A stretch of DNA of 64,000 bases from CAVPLM01 sp963713545. GTDB taxonomy: Bacteria > Actinomycetota > Thermoleophilia > RBG-16-64-13. Where the stretch lies: contig CAVQME010000002.1 in NCBI GenBank assembly GCA_963713545.1, positions 124,001 to 188,000 of the forward strand. The letters run 5' to 3'. Made by a program: the position numbers and the translations under genes. Under the pieces are notes generated by a model. That model did no database searches. It was not told where the DNA came from and saw nothing but the letters and a program-made list of their open reading frames with translations. This document shows positions 33,974 through 43,515 of the stretch, one piece after another; positions within the stretch are counted from its first letter, which is position 1, and every line of letters starts with the position of its first letter.

Positions 33974-35023
33974 ATCGCCAACAAGGACGTCATTCTCGAC
34001 CAGGTCTCCAGGGACGACCTGAGAGGTATCTACAGTCAGGGCATGGACGCTATCGCCGCGGCTGCGGACCTAACCGCGCTGGAGGCCGTGCGGGTGCGCT
34101 TCCTTGGCCGGAAGGCCGATCTGGTCCTCCTCCTGCGGAGCATCCCCCAACTCCCCGTTGAAGAACGGCCCGAAGTGGGCAGGTTGGGTAACCTCATCCG
34201 CAAGGAGTTGGAGATCGCCGTCGAGGACCGCCGGGTCGAGTTGGAGGCCGACGAACTGGTTGTCGGCCTCGAGAAAGAGCGGGTGGACGTCACACTGCCC
34301 GGTTGGCATTCTCCTCTGGGACACCTGCACCTGGTCGCTCAGACCCAGCGAGAGATAGAGGATATCTTCGTCGGGATGGGCTACGAGATCGTCGAGGGCC
34401 CGGAAGTAGAGACCGAGTACTACAACTTCGAAGCTCTGAACACGCCCGCCGATCACCCGGCCCGGTCGCTCCACGACACCTTCTTCGTGAGTGACCAGGT
34501 GGTCCTGCGCACTCACACGTCGCCCATGCAGGTCCGCACCATGGAGAAGCAGCGGCCTCCCGTGTACGTCATCGTGCCCGGCAAGGCCTACCGGCGGGAT
34601 TCCGACGCCACCCACACGCCTATGTTCCACCAGGTCGAAGGCTTGGTGGTCGACAAGCACATCACCCTGGCAGACCTCAAGGGAACCCTGGAGACCTTCG
34701 CCAGGGCCATGTTCGGCGCGGACCGCAAGGTGCGTCTTCGCCCTCACTACTTCCCCTTCACCGAGCCGTCGGTAGAGGTGGACGTGTCTTGCATGATCTG
34801 CGATGGAGCGGGGTGTCGTCTGTGCAAGAAGAGCGGGTGGCTGGAGATCCTCGGCGCCGGCATGGTGGATCCAAACGTCTTCGGTTTCGTCGACTACGAT
34901 CCCGAGGTCTACACCGGCTTCGCCTTTGGTGTGGGGATCGAGCGCATCGCCATGCTCAAGCACGGTGTGAACGACCTGCGGCTGTTCTTTGAGAACGATC
35001 TGCGCTTCCTGCGTCAGTTCTGA
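33974..35023 (+). CDS. pheS: Phenylalanyl-tRNA synthetase alpha subunit
   Basis: The class II core is complete: GMGYEIVEGPEVETEYYNFEALN, LRTHTSPMQVRTM, GKAYRRDSDATHTPMFHQVEGL, FPFTEPSVEVDV and FGVGIERIAML, with Cys pairs CMICDGAGCRLC. The first ATG (34043) would give only 326 residues and cut the N-terminal coiled coil. In-frame ATC 33974 (ANKDVILDQ...) gives 349 residues, close to other bacterial PheS, and follows GGAGGGAGGAGCT with ideal spacing. I therefore annotate an AUC start; a sequence error (ATG to ATC) is possible. It forms alpha2beta2 with PheT. Confidence 0.92.
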   Translation: MANKDVILDQVSRDDLRGIYSQGMDAIAAAADLTALEAVRVRFLGRKADLVLLLRSIPQLPVEERPEVGRLGNLIRKELEIAVEDRRVELEADELVVGLEKERVDVTLPGWHSPLGHLHLVAQTQREIEDIFVGMGYEIVEGPEVETEYYNFEALNTPADHPARSLHDTFFVSDQVVLRTHTSPMQVRTMEKQRPPVYVIVPGKAYRRDSDATHTPMFHQVEGLVVDKHITLADLKGTLETFARAMFGADRKVRLRPHYFPFTEPSVEVDVSCMICDGAGCRLCKKSGWLEILGAGMVDPNVFGFVDYDPEVYTGFAFGVGIERIAMLKHGVNDLRLFFENDLRFLRQF

Positions 35024-35032
35024 GCGGAGACG

Positions 35033-37456
35033 ATGATGAAAGCCCCCCTTTCCTGGCTGCGAGAGTACGTCCCGATCGAGATGGACGTGGAGGAACTGGC
35101 CTCGCGTCTGGCCCTCACCGGCACTGAAGTGGAACGGGTAGCCCACGTGGGCGTGCCCGGTGATTCCGAGAACTTGGAGCGCTTCCTGGTAGGCAAAGTG
35201 CTCGACTGCGGGAGGCACCCGGACGCCGACAAGCTCTCGGTCTGCGTCGTGGACGTGGGGGAGGGCGAGCGGCGCACGATCGTATGCGGCGCTCCCAATG
35301 TCGCTGCCGGCCAGACGGTAGCGGTGGTCCTGCCCGGAGGGGTAATGCCGGATGGCACGCGCATCCGCGACGCCAGACTGCGGGGAGTGCAGTCGGCCGG
35401 CATGATACTTTCGGAGGCCGAGCTGGGTCTGGCTGCGAAGAGCCCGGGCACCATGGTCCTTCCCGATAGCTGGGACGCGGGCGAGCTACTGGCGGACCAT
35501 TTCGCCATAAGCGACTGGGTCCTGGAGGTCGAGGTCACCCCTAACCGTCCGGACTGCCTTTCTATCCGAGGGCTGGCCCGCGAGATCGCCGCCATCACCG
35601 AGGCCCCCTTCTCTGAGGACATCGCCTTCCCGCACCGCTGGGGCAGGCGCCCTGTGGATGCGGACATCGCCATTGAGGTCCTCGACCCCGATTTGTGCCC
35701 CCGATACGCCGGCAGGGTCATCCGCGGCGTCACGATCGCGGAATCGCCGTTGTGGCTCAAGGCTCGCATCTGCCACGCGGGCATGCGTCCTGTCAGCAAC
35801 GTGGTGGACGTCACCAACTACGTACTCTGGACGCTGGGACAGCCGCTGCACGCTTTCGACCTCCGCACCATACGCGGGGGGCGCATCGTCGTGCGTCGCG
35901 CGTACCCGGGAGAAGAGCTCACCACCCTCGACAACGAGCGCCGCGTGCTCACCGATGACATGCTCGTCATCGCCGACGCGGAGCGTGCCTCCGTCGTCGC
36001 CGGCATCATGGGAGGTCTCGACAGCGAAGTCACCGACAGCACCACCGACATCCTGCTGGAGGGCGCTACTTTCGCCGGACCGTCGATCATGCGCACTTCG
36101 GGAGCGCTGGGTCTGCGTAGCGAGGCCTCCACGCGTTATGAGAAAGGCCTCGACCCCAACATGGTGCCGCCGGCCCTGGACATGGCCTGCGGCATGTTCG
36201 TCGACCTGTGCGGCGGCGAGGTATCGGTGGGGACAATAGACGTGCGGGCCCCCCTTCCCTCGGCGAACACCATCAAGCTGCGCACGGCCCGGGTGGAACA
36301 CGTATTGGGAGCCACGGTCCCGGTCATGGAGACCGCGGCCATCCTCGCCCGGCTCGGCTGCAACGTGGGCGAGTGCGGGGAGGAGACCCTGGTCACCGTC
36401 CCCACATTCCGGCGCGACCTGGAACGGGAGATCGACCTGATCGAAGAGGTCGCCCGTATCCACGGCTTGGAGCAGATCCCGTCGACTCTCCCCGCCCGGC
36501 GAGAAGGCAGGGGCGGGTTGGACCGACAGCAAACGGGCAGGCGCCGAGTCGAAGACCTGCTGGTCGGCGCCGGGCTGACGCAGGTCATCAACTACAGTTT
36601 CGCCGACGACAAGTGGCCGGACAAGCTGCGCCTCGAGCCGGCCGACCGGCGCCGGATGACTGTGACCATCACGAATCCTCTCAGCAGCGACCAGGCGTTC
36701 ATGCGGACCATGCTCCTACCCGGCCTTCTCGAGACCGCCCGCCGCAACGTGTTCGTGCGCGAGGATAGGGTGCGCATCTTCGAGGCCGGCCGGGTGTTCG
36801 AGCCGGGAGAAGAGGTCTTGCCCTGTGAGGATACTCGAGTAGGCGTGTTGATCACCGGCGACTGGGACGATCCGTCGTGGCTCCGCTCCGGCGCGACAGT
36901 CGACTACTACCTGGTCAAGGGCATCCTCGACCGGGTCGCGGCCGGGCTTCGCTGCCGTTTGGAATACGGTGCGGCCGACGAGCGCTTCCTGCATCCCGGC
37001 AAGAGGGCCGTCGCCCAGGATGCTCAAGGTCGTGTAGTAGGCTGGTTGGGCGAACTGCATCCTTTGGTCCTACAGGCCTACGATCTCCGGGCACCGGCCG
37101 TAGCCGCCGAGATCTGCCTGGATCATCTCATGGATGCCTCGGGCGCTCTGGTGATGTTCCGCGATCTCATCGCCTACCCGTTGGTGGAGCAAGATGTGGC
37201 CCTGGTCGTCGACGCGGGCATCCCCGCGGCGGAAGTCATCACACAACTGCGCGAAGCCGGCGGTGATCTCCTCGAAGACGTGGTGGTGTTCGACCTGTAC
37301 GAGGGGACTCAGATCCCCTCTGGCAAGAAAAGCCTGGCACTACGCCTCTGCTTCCGGGCAGCGGACCGCACTCTCAGTGATGCCGAAGTGGGGGAGATAC
37401 GCGAACGGATGCTCGCCGCGGTCTCCCGCACCCTGGGCGCCCAGCTTCGCGCCTGA
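35033..37456 (+). CDS. pheT: Phenylalanyl-tRNA synthetase beta subunit
   Basis: The 807-residue protein opens APLSWLREYVPI and has the EMAP-type tRNA-binding domain (LVGKVLDCGRHPDADKLSVC, CGAPNV). The B3/4 editing domain holds NRPDCLSIRGLAREIAA and SNVVDVTNYVLWTLGQPLHAFD; the B5 DNA-binding-like region and catalytic-like module follow (EIDLIEEVARIHG). The C-terminal anticodon-recognition domain ends TLSDAEVGEIRERM. It starts 9 bases after pheS. It edits mischarged Tyr-tRNA-Phe and completes the heterotetramer. Confidence 0.96.
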   Translation: MMKAPLSWLREYVPIEMDVEELASRLALTGTEVERVAHVGVPGDSENLERFLVGKVLDCGRHPDADKLSVCVVDVGEGERRTIVCGAPNVAAGQTVAVVLPGGVMPDGTRIRDARLRGVQSAGMILSEAELGLAAKSPGTMVLPDSWDAGELLADHFAISDWVLEVEVTPNRPDCLSIRGLAREIAAITEAPFSEDIAFPHRWGRRPVDADIAIEVLDPDLCPRYAGRVIRGVTIAESPLWLKARICHAGMRPVSNVVDVTNYVLWTLGQPLHAFDLRTIRGGRIVVRRAYPGEELTTLDNERRVLTDDMLVIADAERASVVAGIMGGLDSEVTDSTTDILLEGATFAGPSIMRTSGALGLRSEASTRYEKGLDPNMVPPALDMACGMFVDLCGGEVSVGTIDVRAPLPSANTIKLRTARVEHVLGATVPVMETAAILARLGCNVGECGEETLVTVPTFRRDLEREIDLIEEVARIHGLEQIPSTLPARREGRGGLDRQQTGRRRVEDLLVGAGLTQVINYSFADDKWPDKLRLEPADRRRMTVTITNPLSSDQAFMRTMLLPGLLETARRNVFVREDRVRIFEAGRVFEPGEEVLPCEDTRVGVLITGDWDDPSWLRSGATVDYYLVKGILDRVAAGLRCRLEYGAADERFLHPGKRAVAQDAQGRVVGWLGELHPLVLQAYDLRAPAVAAEICLDHLMDASGALVMFRDLIAYPLVEQDVALVVDAGIPAAEVITQLREAGGDLLEDVVVFDLYEGTQIPSGKKSLALRLCFRAADRTLSDAEVGEIRERMLAAVSRTLGAQLRA

Positions 37457-37574
37457 CGCACCGGCCGCCTCTCGGTGTCTCTCCGACACTGACAAGCGCA
37501 GCGGCCGCGAAGGTAAGCCGGCAGGCTTGGCACAGTCGTCCCGACAGCGTGACCCCCGCCCCGGCGAGTTTGCC

Positions 37575-37608
37575 TTGTATCGTCTTGCAAAGGCATGTAT
37601 ATTCATGC
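37575..37608 (+). promoter_or_regulatory. argC promoter with overlapping ARG box
   Basis: TTGTAT (37575-37580), a 17-base spacer and TATATT (37598-37603) form a promoter. The -10 is the AT-rich centre of the palindrome GCATG-TATATT-CATGC (37593-37608), which has the form of an ArgR operator. argR is the fifth gene of the operon, so arginine-bound ArgR should block RNA polymerase here. Assignment of the palindrome to ArgR is inference from position and form. Confidence 0.75.
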
Positions 37609-37645
37609 AACCAGATAAGCCAATCTGAGGCAAGAAGGTACCGAG

Positions 37646-38656
37646 GTGATAGCCGCCAGCATAGTCGGAGCGACCGGGTACACCGGAGCCGTCCTCACAG
37701 ACATCCTTTCTCAGCACCCGGAAGTCCGTCTGAAGGCTCTCACTTCGAAATCATATATGGGTAGGAGCACGGATGAGGTCTTCCCGCATCTGCGGGTAGG
37801 TGAGGCCTACCAGGAGTACTCGCTGGAGACGGTGGCGGGCTCCGACGTGGTCTTCGTCTGCTATCCCCATGCCGAGGCGCATGTGGTGGTCGCTGCCCTC
37901 GTCGATTCCGGTTGCCGCGTAGTCGATCTGAGCGCCGACTTCCGGCTCTCCGACCCGACCGCGTATGCCGAATGGTACGGTTTCGTCCACCCGCGGCCGG
38001 ACCTCGTGGCCGAGGCGGCCTTCGGCCTCACCGAGATCCACCGGGACCAGGTCGCAAAGGCTCGCCTGGTGGCCAACCCTGGCTGCTATCCCACCGGTAT
38101 GCTGCTGGGCCTCGTGCCGGTGGCAGAAGAGATCGAAGGCGTGGTCGTCGTGGATTCCAAATCGGGTGTGTCCGGAGCGGGTCGCTCGCCCTCCGAGAAG
38201 ACTCACTTCTGCACCGTGGACGAGAACTTCCGGGCCTACAGCGAGGTCGGGCACCGCCACACCCCGGAGATGGTGCAGGAACTGACCGCTGCCGCCGGTC
38301 GTGGGGTCTCGGTGTCGTTCACTCCCCACCTCTTGCCGGTCGACCGCGGGATTCTGAGCACGCTGTACTTCAAGCCTCGGGGCGGGCTCATAGGTACCGG
38401 AGCCTGGCTGGAACGCTATCGTGCCTACTACGCGGGCGAGACCTTCGTCGAGGTGTGCGAGCACGCCCCAGGTTTGGCCGAAGTGGCTAGGACCAACTAT
38501 TGCCGGCTCACGGTGCGGGAAGATGCCGCGGCCGGCCTCGTCAAGGTCATCACGGTGATCGACAACCTGGTGAAGGGTGCTTCCGGCCAGGCGGTGCAGA
38601 ATATGAACTGCATGTTCGGACTCGCCGAAAACGTTGGACTCGGGAGGAAGGTATGA
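37646..38656 (+). CDS. argC: N-acetyl-gamma-glutamyl-phosphate reductase
   Basis: The 336-residue enzyme catalyses the NADPH-dependent third step of ornithine synthesis. The N-terminal GATGYTGAVL nucleotide loop, the active-site Cys in NPGCYPTGMLLGL, KSGVSGAGRSPS and the catalytic HRHTPEM are present. The start is GTG 37646. It is the first gene of argC-J-B-F-R-G-H and its stop overlaps the argJ ATG. Confidence 0.96.
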   Translation: MIAASIVGATGYTGAVLTDILSQHPEVRLKALTSKSYMGRSTDEVFPHLRVGEAYQEYSLETVAGSDVVFVCYPHAEAHVVVAALVDSGCRVVDLSADFRLSDPTAYAEWYGFVHPRPDLVAEAAFGLTEIHRDQVAKARLVANPGCYPTGMLLGLVPVAEEIEGVVVVDSKSGVSGAGRSPSEKTHFCTVDENFRAYSEVGHRHTPEMVQELTAAAGRGVSVSFTPHLLPVDRGILSTLYFKPRGGLIGTGAWLERYRAYYAGETFVEVCEHAPGLAEVARTNYCRLTVREDAAAGLVKVITVIDNLVKGASGQAVQNMNCMFGLAENVGLGRKV

Positions 38657-39975
38657 GCAACATGGACGCCGGCAGAATCGGTGGACCCGGTCATCCTGTC
38701 GTCATCACTCCCCGTGAGTCGCGCTTCTTGGTGGCTCCCCAAGGTGTGACCCTGGTAGAGCCGGCGGAGGGTTCCCCCGGAGCTACCTTTCCGGCCGGGT
38801 TCTTGGCTGGGGGGATCGTGGCCGGGCTCAAAGACAGCGGAGGTCCGGACATGGGAGTCCTGGCCGTTGAGCCTGCACGGCGGTCGCGTGTCTCCTCCGC
38901 GGCAGTCTTCACTACCAACGCCTTCGCCGCGGCGCCGATCGTCCTCGACAAGACGGAATGCGACTTGGACCATCTCGTCGCAGTGGTCGTCAACAGCGCG
39001 AATGCGAATGCCTGCACCGGCGCCCCCGGACTGACGGTAGCCCGGGCAATGCAGTCGGCCTGCGCCGATACTTTGGGCGTGCCGGCTTCTACGGTAGCGG
39101 TCTGCTCTACCGGCATCATCGGGGTGCAACTCGATGCCGGCTTCATGGCCGCTGGTGCGGGCAAAGCCGCGGCGGCGATCAAGGCGGGTGGAGGCCTGGA
39201 GTTCAATCGCAGCATCATGACCACCGACCGTTTTCCGAAGATATGCGCCTACGAGGTGGAGACGAACGTGGGCCCGGTCCGTCTGGGCGTGTGCGGGAAG
39301 GGCGCCGGCATGATCTCGCCGGCGATGGCCACGATGATCTGCGTGGCGACTACCGATGCAGTCCTGTCGCCGGCTGAGATGCAGTCCTTGCTCACGAAAG
39401 CGGTGGCCGGCTCCTTCAACCGCGTCACGGTCGACGGCGAGATGAGCACCAACGACTCCGTGTTCTTCCTGTCGAGCGGCGCATCCAACATTCATCCGTC
39501 CGGAGACGACCTGTCCCGCCTGGAAGGGGCCTTGGAGGCCATGCTCTTGCGGGTATCCCTGATGATGGTCGCCGACGGAGAGGGCGCCACCAAGATAATG
39601 CGCCTGCGGGTCGCCGGCGCCGAGACGGCGGCCGGCGCCACTGCGGTCGCCCGAGCCATAGCGAACTCCCCTCTCGTCAAGACAGCGATGCACGGTGCCG
39701 ATCCCAACTGGGGCCGGATCATCAGCTCCGCCGGAGCGGCCATGGCAGGCCGCTCCCTACCGAGCGCGTCCCTGCGACTGTGTGACGTCATGGTCGTCGA
39801 GGCCGGGGCGGCGTGCCCGGTCTCTGACTCCGATCACCGGAACATGGCCGCGGCCATGAAGCTGCCGGAGATAGACATCAGCCTGGACCTCGGGCTGGGC
39901 CCGGAATCGACCGAGCTGTTCTTCGCCGACATGGGCCACGAGTACATAACCATCAACGCCGAGTACCACACTTAG
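38653..39975 (+). CDS. argJ: Glutamate N-acetyltransferase/N-acetylglutamate synthase
   Basis: The 440-residue ArgJ precursor self-cleaves before the nucleophile Thr in KGAGMISPAMATMI into two chains. Other motifs are VVVNSANANACTG, CSTGIIGVQL and VDGEMSTNDS. It transfers acetyl from N-acetylornithine to glutamate, recycling the acetyl group; whether it also uses acetyl-CoA cannot be seen. The N-terminus is about 35 residues longer than usual (Gly/Pro-rich), starting at ATG 38653, which overlaps the argC stop. The open frame upstream is an argC shadow. Confidence 0.95.
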   Translation: MSNMDAGRIGGPGHPVVITPRESRFLVAPQGVTLVEPAEGSPGATFPAGFLAGGIVAGLKDSGGPDMGVLAVEPARRSRVSSAAVFTTNAFAAAPIVLDKTECDLDHLVAVVVNSANANACTGAPGLTVARAMQSACADTLGVPASTVAVCSTGIIGVQLDAGFMAAGAGKAAAAIKAGGGLEFNRSIMTTDRFPKICAYEVETNVGPVRLGVCGKGAGMISPAMATMICVATTDAVLSPAEMQSLLTKAVAGSFNRVTVDGEMSTNDSVFFLSSGASNIHPSGDDLSRLEGALEAMLLRVSLMMVADGEGATKIMRLRVAGAETAAGATAVARAIANSPLVKTAMHGADPNWGRIISSAGAAMAGRSLPSASLRLCDVMVVEAGAACPVSDSDHRNMAAAMKLPEIDISLDLGLGPESTELFFADMGHEYITINAEYHT

Positions 39976-39991
39976 GAAGGCCGACGAAGTC

Positions 39992-40891
39992 ATGCGCGAG
40001 ATCTATCGCAAGCGGGTGGAGACCCTTCTCGAGTCGCTCCCCTACATCCGCATGTTCAGCGGAAAGACCATGGTCATCAAGTACGGCGGCGCCGCGATGA
40101 GTTCCGCGGACCTGAAGGATGAGTTCGCCACCGACATAGCCCTTCTGCGCTACGTCGGGATAAAGCCCATCATCGTGCACGGGGGCGGGAACGAGATCAG
40201 CGACTATATGAAGAGGCTCAACCTGCCCGTCAAGTTCGTCGAGGGTCTGCGCGTCACCGACGCTGCCACGATGGAAGTAGCGAAGATGGTGCTGGTGGGC
40301 AAGGTGAACAAGGAGATAGTCAGCCTCATCAACAGCAAAGGGGCTCCCGCCGTCGGCCTGTGCGGCGACGATGGGTTTCTCCTCAGGGCAGAGCCGCTGG
40401 CGAAGCGCGGACCGGACGGGACCCCTCTGGACCTGGGCTTGGTGGGGGAGGTGACCGAGGTCAACACTGAATTGGTCAGTCTCCTGGAAGCCGACTACGT
40501 GCCGGTGGTGGCCTCCGTTGGCACGGGTTCGGCAGGGGAGAGCTACAACATAAACGCCGACACGGTCGCCGGGGCGCTCGCGGCCGCTCTCAAAGCCGAG
40601 AAGGTGATCTTCCTCACCGACGTCACCGGCATCCACGGCGATCTCGAGGACAAGTCCAGCCGCATCTCGGAGTGCACGAGCGACGATCTGCTCGAACTCA
40701 TAGAGAGCGGCAAGATCTCGAAAGGCATGATCCCCAAGCTGGAGGCAGTGCTGACCAGTCTCCAGGCGGGCGTGGCCGCGGCCCACATCATCGACGGGCG
40801 AGTGGCCCATTCCGTTCTTCTCGAGGTCATGACCGACGACGCCGGGCTGGGCACCAAGATCGTCCCCGGCACCCGCTTCTCTCGATCCTAG
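39992..40891 (+). CDS. argB: Acetylglutamate kinase
   Basis: The 299-residue amino-acid kinase has MVIKYGGAAM (phosphate loop), IIVHGGGNEISDYMKRL, GLCGDDGFLL and NINADTVAGALAAALKAEKVIFLTDV. The N-terminal helix (YRKRVETLLESLPYI) belongs to the arginine-sensitive hexameric form, so feedback inhibition by arginine is likely. It starts 16 bases after argJ behind AGGAAGG. Confidence 0.97.
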   Translation: MREIYRKRVETLLESLPYIRMFSGKTMVIKYGGAAMSSADLKDEFATDIALLRYVGIKPIIVHGGGNEISDYMKRLNLPVKFVEGLRVTDAATMEVAKMVLVGKVNKEIVSLINSKGAPAVGLCGDDGFLLRAEPLAKRGPDGTPLDLGLVGEVTEVNTELVSLLEADYVPVVASVGTGSAGESYNINADTVAGALAAALKAEKVIFLTDVTGIHGDLEDKSSRISECTSDDLLELIESGKISKGMIPKLEAVLTSLQAGVAAAHIIDGRVAHSVLLEVMTDDAGLGTKIVPGTRFSRS

Positions 40892-40901
40892 GGGGTTGGT
40901 A

Positions 40902-41852
40902 GTGAGTCTCCGGCATTTCCTCAGAATCCCGGACTTGAGCAGAGCTGAGTTCGATAGCGTGCTGGCCCAAGCCGCCCGATGGAAGCGTGATCCTCGGGGA
41001 GATATCCTCAAGGGAAAGACGGTCGCTTTGATCTTCGGGAAACCGTCCACCCGCACTCGAGTGTCTTTCAGCGTCGGAGTCCATCAGCTAGGAGGGATGC
41101 CCCTCTATCTGTCAGAGCAGGAACTCCAGATGCGGAAGTCGGAGAGTCTGGAGGATACTGCCCGGGTGCTGTCGCGATATGTCGATGCGATCGTCATCCG
41201 CACCTTCGCCCAGAAAGACGTCGAAGATCTGGCGTCGGCGGCCTCCGTCCCGGTGATAAACGCTCTGACCGACTCGGACCACCCCTGCCAAGCCTTGGCC
41301 GATATCCAGACCCTCAGAGAACGATTCGCCGACCCGGCTGGGCGCAAGATCGTCTATCTGGGCGATGGCAACAACGTCGCCGCCTCTTTGGCCGAGGCAG
41401 CCGCGTTGGCGGGCCTCGATGTGTGCCTCAGCTCTCCGCCAGGATGCGATCTCTCCGCAGAGAGGATGGAGTCGATCAGGGCTCTCGCCGGCGCCCATGG
41501 CACCAGGGTGTGGGAGGAGCGGGACCCCCGTGTCGCAGTCAGAGACGCCTCCGCACTTTATACCGACGTGTGGATAAGCATGGGCCAGGCCCAGGAGACA
41601 GCCAAGGTGGAAGCGCTCCGGCCGTATCAGCTGAACGCCTCACTGCTGGCCCTCGCCCGGCCTGAAGCAATCGTCTTGCACTGTCTGCCGGCCCATCGAG
41701 GCGATGAGATCACCGACGAGGTCATGGATGGTCCACACTCCGTGGTGTTCGACCAGGCTGAGAACCGGCTTCATGCCCAGAAGGCCCTGATGGTCTTCCT
41801 ACTGGCCGGCGCGGGGTCCGCGCGAGGCGCGTTCAAAGGAGCAGCGTCGTGA
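40902..41852 (+). CDS. argF: Ornithine carbamoyltransferase
   Basis: The 316-residue enzyme converts ornithine and carbamoyl phosphate to citrulline. Signatures are KPSTRTRVSF (carbamoyl-phosphate loop), DSDHPCQALADIQT and LHCLPAHRGDEI. GTG 40902 is taken with GGGGG ahead of it; TTG 40896 is an alternative. argB is directly upstream; the usual argD between argB and argF is absent. Its stop overlaps the argR start. Confidence 0.95.
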   Translation: MSLRHFLRIPDLSRAEFDSVLAQAARWKRDPRGDILKGKTVALIFGKPSTRTRVSFSVGVHQLGGMPLYLSEQELQMRKSESLEDTARVLSRYVDAIVIRTFAQKDVEDLASAASVPVINALTDSDHPCQALADIQTLRERFADPAGRKIVYLGDGNNVAASLAEAAALAGLDVCLSSPPGCDLSAERMESIRALAGAHGTRVWEERDPRVAVRDASALYTDVWISMGQAQETAKVEALRPYQLNASLLALARPEAIVLHCLPAHRGDEITDEVMDGPHSVVFDQAENRLHAQKALMVFLLAGAGSARGAFKGAAS

Positions 41853-42307
41853 ACAAGCGGCAGAGACAGCAGCTCATCCGGCGAGTCCTCAAGAGCAGGT
41901 CCATAACAAGCCAGCGCGAGTTGGTGGCCGAGTTGGCGGCTGCCGGTTGCGAGGTCACTCAAGCCACCATCAGCCGGGACCTGCGCGAGATCGGCCTGCA
42001 GAAGGGACGCGACCCGGCAGGCCGCGTGCGCTATGTGTTCATTCCCAACCTCGAGGAACGGCCCGACCCGCCGACCGCGTGTGGCCGGATGCTGAAGGAG
42101 TTCGGCCGCGGGGTGGAGGTGGCCCAGAACCTGCTCGTCGTCCGCTGCGACCCCGGCACCGCTCCGGGGATGGGCCGCGTCATCGACGAGCTCGATTATG
42201 ACCTCATCCTCGGCTGCGTTGCCGGAGACGACACGGTCATCGTCGTCAGCAAGGACGTGCAAGCGGCAGAAGCCGTGTACAGATATCTCACGCAATTGGG
42301 AGGATGA
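41849..42307 (+). CDS. argR: Arginine repressor
   Basis: The 152-residue regulator has an N-terminal winged helix (RRVLKSRSITSQRELVAELAAAGCEVTQATISRDLREIGL) and a C-terminal hexamerisation/arginine-binding domain (VVRCDPGTAPGMGRVIDEL, ILGCVAGDDTVIVV). The GTG start overlaps the argF stop. It should repress the argC promoter through the palindrome at 37593-37608 when arginine is abundant. Confidence 0.95.
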   Translation: MNKRQRQQLIRRVLKSRSITSQRELVAELAAAGCEVTQATISRDLREIGLQKGRDPAGRVRYVFIPNLEERPDPPTACGRMLKEFGRGVEVAQNLLVVRCDPGTAPGMGRVIDELDYDLILGCVAGDDTVIVVSKDVQAAEAVYRYLTQLGG

Positions 42308-42312
42308 CGTAG

Positions 42313-43515
42313 ATGGGCAACGAGAAGTGCGTACTGGCTTACTCCGGAGGTCTGGACACCTCCGCCTTGGTCCCGTATCTAAAAGAAAACTTCGGCTACG
42401 ATGTGATCTGCGCTCTTGTGGACGTCGGCCGCATCCAGGGACTCGAGGCCGCGCAGGCGCGGGCGCTCCAGGCGGGGGCGGTAGAGTCGGTGGTTATTGA
42501 CGCCAAGCAGGAGTTCCTGCAGGACTTCGCCTTCCCGGCACTCAAAGCGAATGCGCTCTATGAAGGGAAGTACCCCCTTCACTCCGCTCTCTCCCGGCCG
42601 CTCATCGCCAAGAAGATGGTCGAGCTTGCGCACTCGTACGGGGCCAAAGTCGTGGCTCACGGCTGCACGGCCAAGGGTAACGATCAGGTGCGCATAGACG
42701 TCTCCGTCCGCTGCCTCGACCCATCCATCACCGTGCTGGGGCCGGCCCGCGAGTGGAACATGACCCGCCCCGAATTGATGGACTACACAGCAGCACGCGG
42801 CATAGAGCTTCCTCTGACCAAGAAGAACCCCTACTCCATCGACGAGAACCTGTGGGGGCGGGCCATCGAATGTGGAGAGCTCGAAGACCCCTGGGCGGCG
42901 GCGCCCCCCGACGCGTATGTCTTCACCACCGACCCGCAGAAGGCACCGGACGAGCCGCTGGAGGTGGTGATAGGCTTCGAGGCGGGGATCCCCGTCTCGC
43001 TCGACGGCAGGGAGATGGACCCGGTCTCCTTGGTCGAAGCGGTCGACAAGATCGCGGGCGCTCACGGCTTTGGCCGGGTGGATATGGTCGAGAACCGTCT
43101 GGTAGGGATCAAGAGTCGCGAGACATACGAGGTCGCCGGCTCCCTGTCTCTGATCATCGCGCACGGAGAGATCGAGGACCTGGCCCTGACCCGAGAGCTT
43201 CAGCACTTCAAGACCATCATCGATCAGCGGCTGACCGAGCTCATCTACGAGGGGCTGTGGTTCAGTCCCCTGGCCGAGGCCCTGCGGGCGTTCATCGATG
43301 AGAGCCAGAAGCATGTGACCGGAGAGACCCGCCTGCGCTACTACAAAGGCTCGTGCAACGTGGTCGGACGACGCTCTCCCAATTCCCTGTATGTGAGCAA
43401 GCTCGCCACCTACGGAGCGGGCGACACCTTCAGCCACGAATCCGCGAAGGGCTTCATCCAGTTGTGGGGCCTGCCTGTCGAGATATGGGCCCGCAGCCGT
43501 CAAGGCCTGTTGTGA
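42313..43515 (+). CDS. argG: Argininosuccinate synthase
   Basis: The 400-residue enzyme joins citrulline and aspartate with ATP. The PP-loop AYSGGLDTSALVPYL and the KGNDQVR, KKNPYSIDENLWGRAIECG and SLIIAHGEIEDLAL segments are all present. It starts 6 bases after argR, and its TGA overlaps the GTG of argH. Confidence 0.97.
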   Translation: MGNEKCVLAYSGGLDTSALVPYLKENFGYDVICALVDVGRIQGLEAAQARALQAGAVESVVIDAKQEFLQDFAFPALKANALYEGKYPLHSALSRPLIAKKMVELAHSYGAKVVAHGCTAKGNDQVRIDVSVRCLDPSITVLGPAREWNMTRPELMDYTAARGIELPLTKKNPYSIDENLWGRAIECGELEDPWAAAPPDAYVFTTDPQKAPDEPLEVVIGFEAGIPVSLDGREMDPVSLVEAVDKIAGAHGFGRVDMVENRLVGIKSRETYEVAGSLSLIIAHGEIEDLALTRELQHFKTIIDQRLTELIYEGLWFSPLAEALRAFIDESQKHVTGETRLRYYKGSCNVVGRRSPNSLYVSKLATYGAGDTFSHESAKGFIQLWGLPVEIWARSRQGLL

